From Orychophragmus violaceus (lineage: Eukaryota; Streptophyta; Magnoliopsida; Brassicales; Brassicaceae): 64,000 nt of DNA. The stretch is taken from positions 105,081,503 to 105,145,502 of the forward strand of contig CM058230.1 of the NCBI GenBank assembly GCA_030180135.1, in the 5' to 3' direction. Shown here piece after piece: positions 12,610 to 25,111 of the stretch (the stretch's first letter is position 1; each line of letters begins with the position of its first letter). The position numbers and the translations under genes are program-made. The notes beneath the pieces were generated by a model, which was given only the letters and a program-made list of their open reading frames with translations, had not been told where the DNA came from and did not search any database.

Positions 12610-14870
12610 AAGGAGGTGTGTTGGAGGAAACGAGTGAAAAAAATGACGGTATATGATAAACTGATCGTGGACTGATCCTATGCACCGTGGGACAGTCGCG
12701 GTGCATGAAAAACCAAGTGTTCATGGCCCGGGAAGGATCGGGTTGAGTTTTTTCGAAAGTACCACGACCAAAACCCCTCATATGGACAGTAAGGAGGTGT
12801 GGTGGAGGAAACATGAGAAAAAAATGACGGTATATGATAAACTGATCGTGGACTGATCCTATGCACAGTGGGACAGTCGCGGTGCAGGAAAAACCAAGTG
12901 TTCATGTCCCGGGAAGGATCGGGTCGAGTTTTTTCTAAAGTACCACGACCAAAACCCCTCATATAGACAGTAAGGAGGTGTGGTGGAGGAAACGGGTGAA
13001 AAAAATGACGGGATATGATAAACTGATCGTGGACTGATCCTATGCACCGTGGGACAGTCGCGGTGCATGAAAAACCAAGTGTTCATGTCCCGGGAAGGAT
13101 CGGGTCGAGTTTTTTCGAAAGTACCACGACCAAAACCCCTCATATAGACAGTAAGGAGGTGTGGTGGAGGAAACAGGTGAAAAAAATGACGGGATATGAT
13201 AAACTGATCGTGGACTGATCCTATGCACCGTGGGACAGTCGCGGTGCATGAAAAACCAAGTGTTCATGGCCCGGGAAGAATCGGGTCGAGTTTTTTCGAA
13301 AGTACCACGACCAAAACCCCTCATATGGACAGTAAGGAGGTGTGGTGGAGGAAACGGGTGAAAAAAAATGACGGTATATGATAAACTGATCGTGGACTGA
13401 TCCTATGCACCGTGGGACAGTCGCGGTGCATGAAAAACCAAGTGTTCATGTCCCGGGAAGGATCGGGTCGAGTTTTTTCGAAAGTACCACGACCAAAACC
13501 CCTCATATAGACAGTAAGGAGGTGTGGTGGAGGAAACGGGTGAAAAAAATGACGGGATATGATAAACTGATCGTGGACTGATCATATGCACTGTGGGACA
13601 GTCGCGGTGCATGAAAAACCAAGTGTTCATGGCCCGGGAAGAATCAGGTCGAGTTTTTTCGAAAGTACCATGACCAAAACCCCTCATATGGACAGTAAGG
13701 AGGTGTGGTGGAGGAAACGGGTGAAAACAAAATGACGGTATATGATAAACTGATCGTGGAGTGTTCCTATGCACCGTGGGACAGTCGCGGTGCATGAAAA
13801 ACCAAGTGTTCATGTCCCGGGAAGGATCGGGTCGAGTTTTTTCGAAAGTACCACGACCAAAACGCCTCATATAGACAGTAAGGAGGTGTGGTGGAGGAAA
13901 CGGGTGAAAAAAATGACGGGATATGATAAACTGATCATGGACTAATCCTATGCACCGTGGGACAGTCGCGGTGCATGAAAAACCAAGTGTTCATGGCCCG
14001 GGAAGAATCGGGTCGAGTTTTTTCGAAAGTACCACGACCAAAACCCCTCATATGGACAGTAAGGAGGTGTGGTGGTGGAAACAGGTGAAAAAAATGACGG
14101 TATATGATAAACTGATCGTGGACTGATCCTATGCACCATGGGACAGTCGTGGTGCATGAAAAACCAAGTGTTCATGGCCCGGGAAGAATCGGGTTGAGTT
14201 TTTTCGAAAGTACCACGACCAAAACCCCTCATATGGACAGTAAGGAGGTGTGGTGGAGGAAACAGGAGAAAAAAAATGACGGTATATGATAAACTGATCG
14301 TGGACTGATCCTATGCACCGTGGGACAGTCGCGGTGCAGGAAAAACCAAGTGTTCATGTCCCGGGAAGGATCGGGTCGAGTTTTTTCTAAAGTACCACGA
14401 CCAAAACCCCTCATATAGACAGTAAGGAGGTGTGGTGGAGGAAACGGGTGAAAAAAATGACGGGATATGATAAACTGATCGTGGACTGATCCTATGCACC
14501 GTGGGACAGTCGCGGTGCATGAAAAACCAAGTGTTCATGTCCCGGTAAGGATCGGGTCGAGTTTTTTCGAAAGTACCACGACCAAAACCCCTCATATAGA
14601 CAGTAAGGAGGTGTGGTGGAGGAAACAGGTGAAAAAAAATGACGGGATATGATAAACTGATCGTGGACTGATCCTATGCACCGTGGGACAGTCGCGGTGC
14701 ATGAAAAACCAAGTGTTCATGGCCCGGGAAGAATCGGGTCGAGTTTTTTCGAAAGTACCACGACCAAAACCCCTCATATGGACAGTAAGGAGGTGTGGTG
14801 GAGGAAACGGGTGAAAAAATGACGGTATATGATAAACTGATCGTGGACTGATCCTATGCACCGTGGGACA
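12610..14870. repeat. Higher-order segment copied 6.35 kb away, copy 1
   Basis: The order of monomer variants matches 18964-21222 at an offset of 6352-6354 bp: a GTGTTGGAGG monomer, AACATGAGAAA, GCACAGTGGG, a GATCATATGCACTG monomer, GTGGAGTGTTCC, GATCATGGACTAATCC, and the GTCGTGGTGC hairpin variant. It also overlaps the region matched by the 9.25-kb offset, so several rounds of exchange are superimposed here. Confidence 0.68.
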
Positions 14871-17800
14871 GTCGCGGTGCATGAAAAACCAAGTGTTCAT
14901 GGCCCGGGAAGAATCGGGTCGAGTTTTTTCGAAAGTACCACGACCAAAACCCCTCATATGGACAGTAAGGAGGTGTGGTGGAGGAAACAGGTGAAAAAAA
15001 AAATGACGGGATAGGATAAACTGATCGTGGACTGATCCTATGCACCGTGGGACAGTCGCGGTGCATGAAAAACCAAGTGTTCATGTCCCGGGAAGGATCG
15101 GGTCGAGTTTTTTCGAAAGTACCACGACCAAAACCCCTCATATAGACAGTAAGGAGGTGTGGTGGAGGAAACGGGTGAAAAAAATGACGGGATATGATAA
15201 ACTGATCGTGGACTGATCCTATGTACTGTGGGACAGTCGCGGTGCATGAAAAACCAAGTGTTCATGGCCCGGGAAGAATCAGGTCGAGTTTTTTCGAAAG
15301 TACCATGACCAAAACCCCTCATATGGACAGTAAGGAGGTGTGGTGGAGGAAACGGGTGAAAACAAAATGACGGTATATGATAAACTGATCGTGGAGTGTT
15401 CCTATGCACCGTGGGACAGTCGCGGTGCATGAAAAACCAAGTGTTCATGTCCCGGGAAGGATCGGGTCGAGTTTTTTCGAAAGTACCACGACCAAAACGC
15501 CTCATATAGACAGTAAGGAGGTGTGGTGGAGGAAACGGGTGAAAAAAATGACGGGATATGATAAACTGATCATGGACTAATCCTATGCACCGTGGGACAG
15601 TCGCGGTGCATGAAAAACCAAGTGTTCATGGCCCGGGAAGAATCGGGTCGAGTTTTTTCGAAAGTACCACGACAAAAAGCCCTCATATGGACAGTAAGGA
15701 GGTGTGGTGGAGGAAACAGGTAAAAAAAATGATGGGATAGGATAAACTGATCGTGGACTGGTCCTATGCACCGTGGGATAGTCGCGGTGCATGAAAAACC
15801 AAGTGTTCATGTCCCGGGAAGGATCGGGTCGAGTTTTTTCGAAAGTACCACGACCAAAACCCCTCATATAGACAGTAAGGAGGTGTGGTGGAGGAAACGG
15901 GTGAAAAAAAAAATGACGAGATATGATAAACTGATCATGGACTGATCCTATGCACCGTGGGACAGTCGCGGTGCTTGAAAAACCAAGTGTTCATGGCCCG
16001 GGAAGAATCGGGTCGAGTTTTTTCGAAAGTACCACGACCAAAACCCCTCATATGGACAGTAAGGAGGTGTGGTGGAGGAAACAGGTGAAAAAAAAATGAC
16101 GGGATAGGATAAACTGATCGTGGACTGATCCTATGCACCGTGGGACAGTCGCGGTGCATGAAAAACCAAGTGTTCATGTCCCGGGAAGGATCGGGTCGAG
16201 TTTTTTCGAAAGTACCACGACCAAAACCCCTCATATAGACAGTAAGGAGGTGTGGTGGAGGAAACGGGTGAAAAAAATGACGGGATATGATAAACTGATC
16301 GTGGACTGATCCTATGTACTGTGGGACAATCGCGGTGCATGAAAAACCAAGTGTTCATGGCCCGGGAAGAATCAGGTCGAGTTTTTTCGAAAGTACCATG
16401 ACCAAAACCCCTCATATGGACAGTAAGGAGGTGTGGTGGAGGAAACGGGTGAAAACAAAATGACGGTATATGATAAACTGATCGTGGAGTGTTCCTATGC
16501 ACCGTGGGACAGTCGCGGTGCATGAAAAACCAAGTGTTCATGTCCCGGCAAGGATCGGGTCGAGTTTTTTCGAAAGTACCACGACCAAAACGCCTCATAT
16601 AGACAGTAAGGAGGTGTGGTGGAGGAAACATGTGAAAAAAAAATGACGGTATATGATAAACCGATCGTGGACTGATCCTATGCACCGTCGGACAGTCGCG
16701 GTGCATGAAAAACCAAGTGTTCATGGCCCGGGAAGAATCGGGTCGAGTTTTTTCGAAAGTACCACGACAAAAACCCCTCATATGGACAGTAAGGAGGTGT
16801 GGTGGAGGAAACGGGTGAAAAAATGACGGGATAAGATAAACTGATCGTGGACTGATCCTATGCACCGTGGGACAGTCGCGGTGCATGAAAAACCAAGTGT
16901 TCATGGCCCGAGAAGAATCGGGTCGAGTTTTTTCGAAAGTACCACGACCAAAACCCCTCATATGGACAGTAAGGAGGTGTGGTGGAGGAAACAGGTGAAA
17001 AAATGACGGTATATGATAAACTGATCGTGGACTGATCCTATGCACCGTGGGACAGTCGCGGTGCATGAAAAACCAAGTGTTCATGGCCCGGGAAGAATCG
17101 GGTCGAGTTTTTTCGAAAGTACCACGACCAAAACCCCTCATATGGACAGTAAGGAGGTGTGGTGGAGGAAACAGGTGAAAAAAATGACGGTATATGATAA
17201 ACTGATCGTGGACTGATCCTATGCACCGTGGGACAGTCGCGGTGCATGAAAAACCAAGTGTTCATGGCCCGGGAAGAATCGGGTCGAGTTTTTTCGAAAG
17301 TACCACGACAAAAAGCCCTCATATGGACAGTAAGGAGGTGTGGTGGAGGAAACGGGTGAAAAAAATGACGGGATAAGATAAACTGATCGTGGACTGATCC
17401 TATGCACCGTGGGACAGTCGCGGTGCATGAAAAACCAAGTGTTCATGGCCCGGGAAGAATCGGGTCGAGTTTTTTCGAAAGTACCACGACCAAAACCCCT
17501 CATATGGACAGTAAGGAGGTGTGGTGTAGGAAACAGGTGGAAAAAAATGACGGTATATGATAAACTGATCGTGGACTGATCCTATGCACCATGGGACAGT
17601 CGCGGTGCATGAAAAACCAAGTGTTCATGGCCCGGGAAGAATCGGGTCGAGTTTTTTCGAAAGTACCACGACCAAAACCCCTCATTTGGACAGTAAGGAG
17701 GTGTGGTGGAGGAAACAGGAGAAAAAAAATGACGGGATATGATAAACTGATCGTGGACTGATCCTATGCACCATGGGACAGTCGCGGTGCAGGAAAAACC

Positions 17801-18617
17801 AAGTGTTCATGTCCCGGGAAGGATCGGGTCGAGTTTTTTCGAAAGTACCACGACCAAAACCCCTCATATAGACAGTAAGGAGGTGTGGTGGAGGAAACGG
17901 GTGAAAAAAATGACGGGATATGATAAACTGATCGTGGACTGATCATATGCACTGTGGGACAGTCGCGGTGCATGAAAAACCAAGTGTTCATGGCCCGGGA
18001 AGAATCAGGTCGAGTTTTTTCGAAAGTACCATGACCAAAACCCCTCATATGGACAGTAAGGAGGTGTGGTGGAGGAAACGGGTGAAAACAAAATGACGGT
18101 ATATGATAAACTGATCGTGGAGTGTTCCTATGCACCGTGGGACAGTCGCGGTGCATGAAAAACCAAGTGTTCATGTCCCGGGAAGGATCGGGTCGAGTTT
18201 TTTCGAAAGTACCACGACCAAAACGCCTCATATAGACAGTAAGGAGGTGTGGTGGAGGAAACGGGTGAAAAAAATGACGGGATATGATAAACTGATCATG
18301 GACTAATCCTATGCACCGTGGGACAGTCGCGGTGCATGAAAAACCAAGTGTTCATGGCCCGGGAAGAATCGGGTCGAGTTTTTTCGAAAGTACCACGACC
18401 AAAACCCCTCATATGGACAGTAAGGAGGTGTGGTGGTGGAAACAGGTGAAAAAAATGACGGTATATGATAAACTGATCGTGGACTGATCCTATGCACCAT
18501 GGGACAGTCGTGGTGCATGAAAAACCAAGTGTTCATGGCCCGGGAAGAATCGGGTTGAGTTTTTTCGAAAGTACCACGACCAAAACCCCTCATATGGACA
18601 GTAAGGAGGTGTGGTGG
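14844..18617. repeat. Segmental duplication within the satellite, copy 2 (3.77 kb)
   Basis: Copy of 7403-11355. The offset is 7441-7442 bp up to about 17400 and 7262 bp after about 17500, so exactly one monomer has been lost or gained between the copies. In copy 1 a CCTCTCATATGG monomer (near 10050) is followed by a GCGGTACATG monomer; in copy 2 these are fused into one. Private substitutions such as GTGCTTGAAA near 15974 and CCCGGCAAGG near 16547 mark copy 2. Confidence 0.75.
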
Positions 18618-18963
18618 AGGAAACGGGTGAAAAAAATGACGGTATATGATAAACTGATCGTGGACTGATCCTATGCACCGTGGGACAGTCGCGGTGCATA
18701 AAAACCAAGTGTTCATGGCCCGGGAAGAATCGGGTCGAGTTTTTTCGAAAGTACCACGACCAAAACCCCTCATATGGACAGTAAGGAGGTGTGGTGGTGG
18801 AAACAGGTGAAAAAAATGACGGTATATGATAAACTGATCGTGGACTGATCCTATGCACCATGGGACAGTCGTGGTGCATGAAAAACCAAGTGTTCATGGC
18901 CCGGGAAGAATCGGGTTGAGTTTTTTCGAAAGTACCACGACCAAAACCCCTCATATGGACAGT

Positions 18964-21222
18964 AAGGAGGTGTGTTGGAGGAAACGAGTGAAAAAAATGA
19001 CGGTATATGATAAACTGATCGTGGACTGATCCTATGCACCGTGGGACAGTCGCGGTGCATGAAAAACCAAGTGTTCATGGCCCGGGAAGGATCGGGTTGA
19101 GTTTTTTCGAAAGTACCACGACCAAAACCCCTCATATGGACAGTAAGGAGGTGTGGTGGAGGAAACATGAGAAAAAAATGACGGTATATGATAAACTGAT
19201 CGTGGACTGATCCTATGCACAGTGGGACAGTCGCGGTGCAGGAAAAACCAAGTGTTCATGTCCCGGGAAGGATCGGGTCGAGTTTTTTCTAAAGTACCAC
19301 GACCAAAACCCCTCATATAGACAGTAAGGAGGTGTGGTGGAGGAAACGGGTGAAAAAAATGACGGGATATGATAAACTGATCGTGGACTGATCCTATGCA
19401 CCGTGGGACAGTCGCGGTGCATGAAAAACCAAGTGTTCATGTCCCGGGAAGGATCGGGTCGAGTTTTTTCGAAAGTACCACGACCAAAACCCCTCATATA
19501 GACAGTAAGGAGGTGTGGTGGAGGAAACAGGTGAAAAAAATGACGGGATATGATAAACTGATCGTGGACTGATCCTATGCACCGTGGGACAGTCGCGGTG
19601 CATGAAAAACCAAGTGTTCATGGCCCGGGAAGAATCGGGTCGAGTTTTTTCGAAAGTACCACGACCAAAACCCCTCATATGGACAGTAAGGAGGTGTGGT
19701 GGAGGAAACGGGTGAAAAAAATGACGGTATATGATAAACTGATCGTGGACTGATCCTATGCACCGTGGGACAGTCGCGGTGCATGAAAAACCAAGTGTTC
19801 ATGTCCCGGGAAGGATCGGGTCGAGTTTTTTCGAAAGTACCACGACCAAAACCCCTCATATAGACAGTAAGGAGGTGTGGTGGAGGAAACGGGTGAAAAA
19901 AATGACGGGATATGATAAACTGATCGTGGACTGATCATATGCACTGTGGGACAGTCGCGGTGCATGAAAAACCAAGTGTTCATGGCCCGGGAAGAATCAG
20001 GTCGAGTTTTTTCGAAAGTACCATGACCAAAACCCCTCATATGGACAGTAAGGAGGTGTGGTGGAGGAAACGGGTGAAAACAAAATGACGGTATATGATA
20101 AACTGATCGTGGAGTGTTCCTATGCACCGTGGGACAGTCGCGGTGCATGAAAAACCAAGTGTTCATGTCCCGGGAAGGATCGGGTCGAGTTTTTTCGAAA
20201 GTACCACGACCAAAACGCCTCATATAGACAGTAAGGAGGTGTGGTGGAGGAAACGGGTGAAAAAAATGACGGGATATGATAAACTGATCATGGACTAATC
20301 CTATGCACCGTGGGACAGTCGCGGTGCATGAAAAACCAAGTGTTCATGGCCCGGGAAGAATCGGGTCGAGTTTTTTCGAAAGTACCACGACCAAAACCCC
20401 TCATATGGACAGTAAGTAGGTGTGGTGGTGGAAACAGGTGAAAAAAATGACGGTATATGATAAACTGATCGTGGACTGATCCTATGCACCATGGGACAGT
20501 CGTGGTGCATGAAAAACCAAGTGTTCATGGCCCGGGAAGAATCGGGTTGAGTTTTTTCGAAAGTACCACGACCAAAACCCCTCATATGGACAGTAAGGAG
20601 GTGTGGTGGAGGAAACAGGAGAAAAAAATGACGGTATATGATAAACTGATCGTGGACTGATCCTATGCACCGTGGGACAGTCGCGGTGCAGGAAAAACCA
20701 AGTGTTCATGTCCCGGGAAGGATCGGGTCGAGTTTTTTCTAAAGTACCACGACCAAAACCCCTCATATAGACAGTAAGGAGGTGTGGTGGAGGAAACGGG
20801 TGAAAAAAATGATGGGATATGATAAACTGATCGTGGACTGATCCTATGCACCGTGGGACAGTCGCGGTGCATGAAAAACCAAGTGTTCATGTCCCGGGAA
20901 GGATCGGGTCGAGTTTTTTCGAAAGTACCACGACCAAAACCCCTCATATAGACAGTAAGGAGGTGTGGTGGAGGAAACAGGTGAAAAAAAATGACGGGAT
21001 ATGATAAACTGATCGTGGACTGATCCTATGCACCGTGGGACAGTCGCGGTGCATGAAAAACCAAGTGTTCATGGCCCGGGACGAATCGGGTCGAGTTTTT
21101 TCGAAAGTACAACGACCAAAACCCCTCATATGGACAGTAAGGAGGTGTGGTGGAGGAAACGGGTGAAAAAATGACGGTATATGATAAACTGATCGTGGAC
21201 TGATCCTATGCACCGTGGGACA
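18964..21222. repeat. Higher-order segment copied 6.35 kb away, copy 2
   Basis: Copy of 12610-14870, ending where the following monomer changes to the CGA-deleted type at 21273. It is joined on its left to a segment descended from the 7.44-kb duplication. The junction lies near 18690-18960, where one monomer has lost a G (GCATAAAAACC near 18697) and two near-identical GTCGTGGTGC monomers lie two units apart. Confidence 0.66.
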
Positions 21223-21302
21223 GTCGCGGTGCATGAAAAACCAAGTGTTCATGTCCCGGGAAGGATCGGGTCGAGTTTTTTAAGTACCACGACCAAAACC
21301 CC

Positions 21303-24300
21303 TCATATAGACAGTAAGGAGGTGTGGTGGAGGAAACGGGTGAAAAAGAATGACGGGATAGGATAAACTGATCGTGGACTGATCCTATGCACCGTGGGAC
21401 AGTCGCGGTACATGAAAAACAAAGTGTTCATGGCCCGGGAAGAATCGGGTCGAGTTTTTTCGAAAGTACCACAACCAAAACCCCTCATATGGACAGTAAG
21501 GAGGTGTGTTGGAGGAAACGAGTGAAAAAAATGACGGTATATGATAAACTGATCGTGGACTGATCCTATGCACCGTGGGACAGTCGCGGTGCATGAAAAA
21601 CCAAGTGTTCATGTCCCGGGAAGGATCGGCTCGAGTTTTTTCGAAAGTACCACGACCAAAACCCCTCATATGGACAGTAAGGAGATGTGGTGGAGGAAAC
21701 ATGTGAAAAAAAAATGACGGTATATGATAAACCGATCGTGGACTGATCCTATGCACCGTGGGACAGTCGCGGTGCATGAAAAACAAAGTGTTCATGGCCC
21801 GGGAAGAATCGGGTCGAGTTTTTTCGAAAGTACCACGACCAAAACCCCTCATATGGACAGTAAGGAGGTGTGTTGGAGGAAACGAGTGAAAAAAATGACG
21901 GTATATGATAAACTGATCGTGGACTGATCCTATGCACCGTGGGACAGTCGCGGTGCATGAAAAACCAAGTGTTCATGGCCCGGGAAGGATCGGGTTGAGT
22001 TTTTTCGAAAGTACCACGACCAAAACCCCTCATATGGACAGTAAGGAGGTGTGGTGGAGGAAACATGAGAAAAAAATGACGGTATATGATAAACTGATCG
22101 TGGACTGATCCTATGCACAGTGGGACAGTCGCGGTGCAGGAAAAACCAAGTGTTCATGTCCCGGGAAGGATCGGGTCGAGTTTTTTCTAAAGTACCACGA
22201 CCAAAACCCCTCATATAGACAGTAAGGAGGTGTGGTGGAGGAAACGGGTGAAAAAAATGACGGGATATGATAAACTGATCGTGGACTGATCCTATGCACC
22301 GTGGGACAGTCGCGGTGCATGAAAAACCAAGTGTTCATGTCCCGGGAAGGATCGGGTCGAGTTTTTTCGAAAGTACCACGACCAAAACCCCTCATATAGA
22401 CAGTAAGGAGGTGTGGTGGAGGAAACAGGTGAAAAAAAATGACGGGATATGATAAACTGATCGTGGACTGATCCTATGCACCGTGGGACAGTCGCGGTGC
22501 ATGAAAAACCAAGTGTTCATGGCCCGGGAAGAATCGGGTCGAGTTTTTTCGAAAGTACCACGACCAAAACCCCTCATATGGACAGTAAGGAGGTGTGGTG
22601 GAGGAAACGGGTGAAAAAAATGACGGTATATGATAAACTGATCGTAGACTGATCCTATGCACCGTGGGACAGTCGCGGTGCATGAAAAACCAAGTGTTCA
22701 TGTCCCGGGAAGGATCGGGTCGAGTTTTTTCGAAAGTACCACGACCAAAACCCCTCATATAGACAGTAAGGAGGTGTGGTGGAGGAAACGGGTGAAAAAA
22801 AATGACGAGATATGATAAACTGATCATGGACTGATCCTATGCACCGTGGGACAGTCGCGGTGCATGAAAAACCAAGTGTTCATGGCCCGGGAAGAATCGG
22901 GTCGAGTTTTTTCGAAAGTACCACGACCAAAACCCCTCATATGGACAGTAAGGAGGTGTGGTGGAGGAAACAGGTGAAAAAAAAAATGACGGGATAGGAT
23001 AAACTGATCGTGGACTGATCCTATGCACCGTGGGACAGTCGCGGTGCATGAAAAACCAAGTGTTCATGTCCCGGGAAGGATCGGGTCGAGTTTTTTCGAA
23101 AGTACCACGACCAAAACCCCTCATATAGACAGTAAGGAGGTGTGGTGGAGGAAACGGGTGAAAAAAATGACGGGATATGATAAACTGATCGTGGACTGAT
23201 CCTATGTACTGTGGGACAGTCGCGGTGCATGAAAAACCAAGTGTTCATGGCCCGGGAAGAATCAGGTCGAGTTTTTTCGAAAGTACCATGACCAAAACCC
23301 CTCATATGGACAGTAAGGAGGTGTGGTGGAGGAAACGGGTGAAAACAAAATGACGGTATATGATAAACTGATCGTGGAGTGTTCCTATGCACCGTGGGAC
23401 AGTCGCGGTGCATGAAAAACCAAGTGTTCATGTCCCGAGAAGGATCGGGTCGAGTTTTTTTGAAAGTACCACGACCAAAACGCCTCATATAGACAGTAAG
23501 GAGGTGTGGTGGAGGAAACGGGTGAAAAAAATGACGGGATATGATAAACTGATCATGGACTAATCCTATGCACCGTGGGACAGTCGCGGTGCATGAAAAA
23601 CCAAGTGTTCATGGCCCGGGAAGAATCGGGTCGAGTTTTTTCGAAAGTACCACGACCAAAACCCCTCATATGGACAGTAAGGAGGTGTGGTGGAGGAAAC
23701 AGGTGAAAAAAAATGACGGTATATGATAAACTGATCGTGGACTGATCCTATGCACCATGGGACAGTCGTGGTGCATGAAAAACCAAGTGTTCATGGCCCG
23801 GGAAGAATCGGGTTGAGTTTTTTCGAAAGTACCACGACCAAAACCCCTCATATGGATAGTAAGGAGGTGTGGTGGAGGAAACAGGAGAAAAAAAATGACG
23901 GTATATGATAAACTGATCGTGGACTGATCCTATGCACCGTGGGACAGTCGCGGTGCAGGAAAAACCAAGTGTTCATGTCCCGGGAAGGATCGGGTCGAGT
24001 TTTTTCTAAAGTACCACGACCAAAACCCCTCACATGGACAGTGAGGAGGTGTGGTGGAGGAAACGGGTGAAAAAATGACGGGAAAGGATAAACTGATCGT
24101 GGACTGATCCTATGCACCGTGGGACAGTCGCGGTGCATGAAAAACCAAGTGTTCATGGCCCGGGAAGAATCGGGTCGAGTTTTTTCGAAAGTACCACGAC
24201 CAAAACCCCTCATATGGACAGTAAGGAGGTGTGGTGGAGGAAACGGGTGAAAAAAATGACGGTATATGATAAACTGATCGTGGACTGATCCTATGCACCG

Positions 24301-25111
24301 TGGGACAGTCGCGGTGCATGAAAAACCAAGTGTTCATGTCCCGGGAAGGATCGGGTCGAGTTTTTTCGAAAGTACCACGACCAAAACCCCTCATATGGAC
24401 AGTAAGGAGGTGTGGTGGAGGAAACAGGAGAAAAAAAATGACGGTATATGATAAACTGATCGTGGACTGATCCTATGCACCGTGGGACAGTCGCGGTGCA
24501 GGAAAAACCAAGTGTTCATGTCCCGGGAAGGATCGGGTCGAGTTTTTTCTAAAGTACCACGACCAAAACCCTCATATAGACAGTAAGGAGGTGTGGTGGA
24601 GGAAACGGGTGAAAAAAATGACGGGATATGATAAACTGATCGTGGACTGATCCTATGCACCGTGGGACAGTCGCGGTGCATGAAAAACCAAGTGTTCATG
24701 TCCCGGGAAGGATCGGGTCGAGTTTTTTCGAAAGTACCACGACCAAAACCCCTCATATAGACAGTAAGGAGGTGTGGTGGAGGAAACAGGTGAAAAAAAA
24801 TGACGGGATATGATAAACTGATCGTGGACTGATCCTATGCACCGTGGGACAGTCGCGGTGCATGAAAAACCAAGTGTTCATGGCCCGGGACGAATCGGGT
24901 CGAGTTTTTTCGAAAGTACCACGACCAAAACCCCTCATATGGACAGTAAGGAGGTGTGGTGGAGGAAACGGGTGAAAAAATGACGGTATATGATAAACTG
25001 ATCGTGGACTGATCCTATGCACCGTGGGACAGTCGCGGTGCATGAAAAACCAAGTGTTCATGTCCCGGGAAGGATCGGGTCGAGTTTTTTAAGTACCACG
25101 ACCAAAACCCC
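21303..25111. repeat. 21-monomer higher-order repeat block, copy 1 (3.81 kb)
   Basis: The block is bounded by monomers in which GAGTTTTTTCGAAAG is shortened to GAGTTTTTTAAG, a loss of CGA, at 21273 and 25082. It is followed directly by a near-identical block. Both share a rare CACATGGACAGTGAGG monomer (24031 here, 27841 in the next) found nowhere else I looked. Copy 1 has lost one C near 24570 (CCAAAACCCTCATATAG). Confidence 0.85.
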
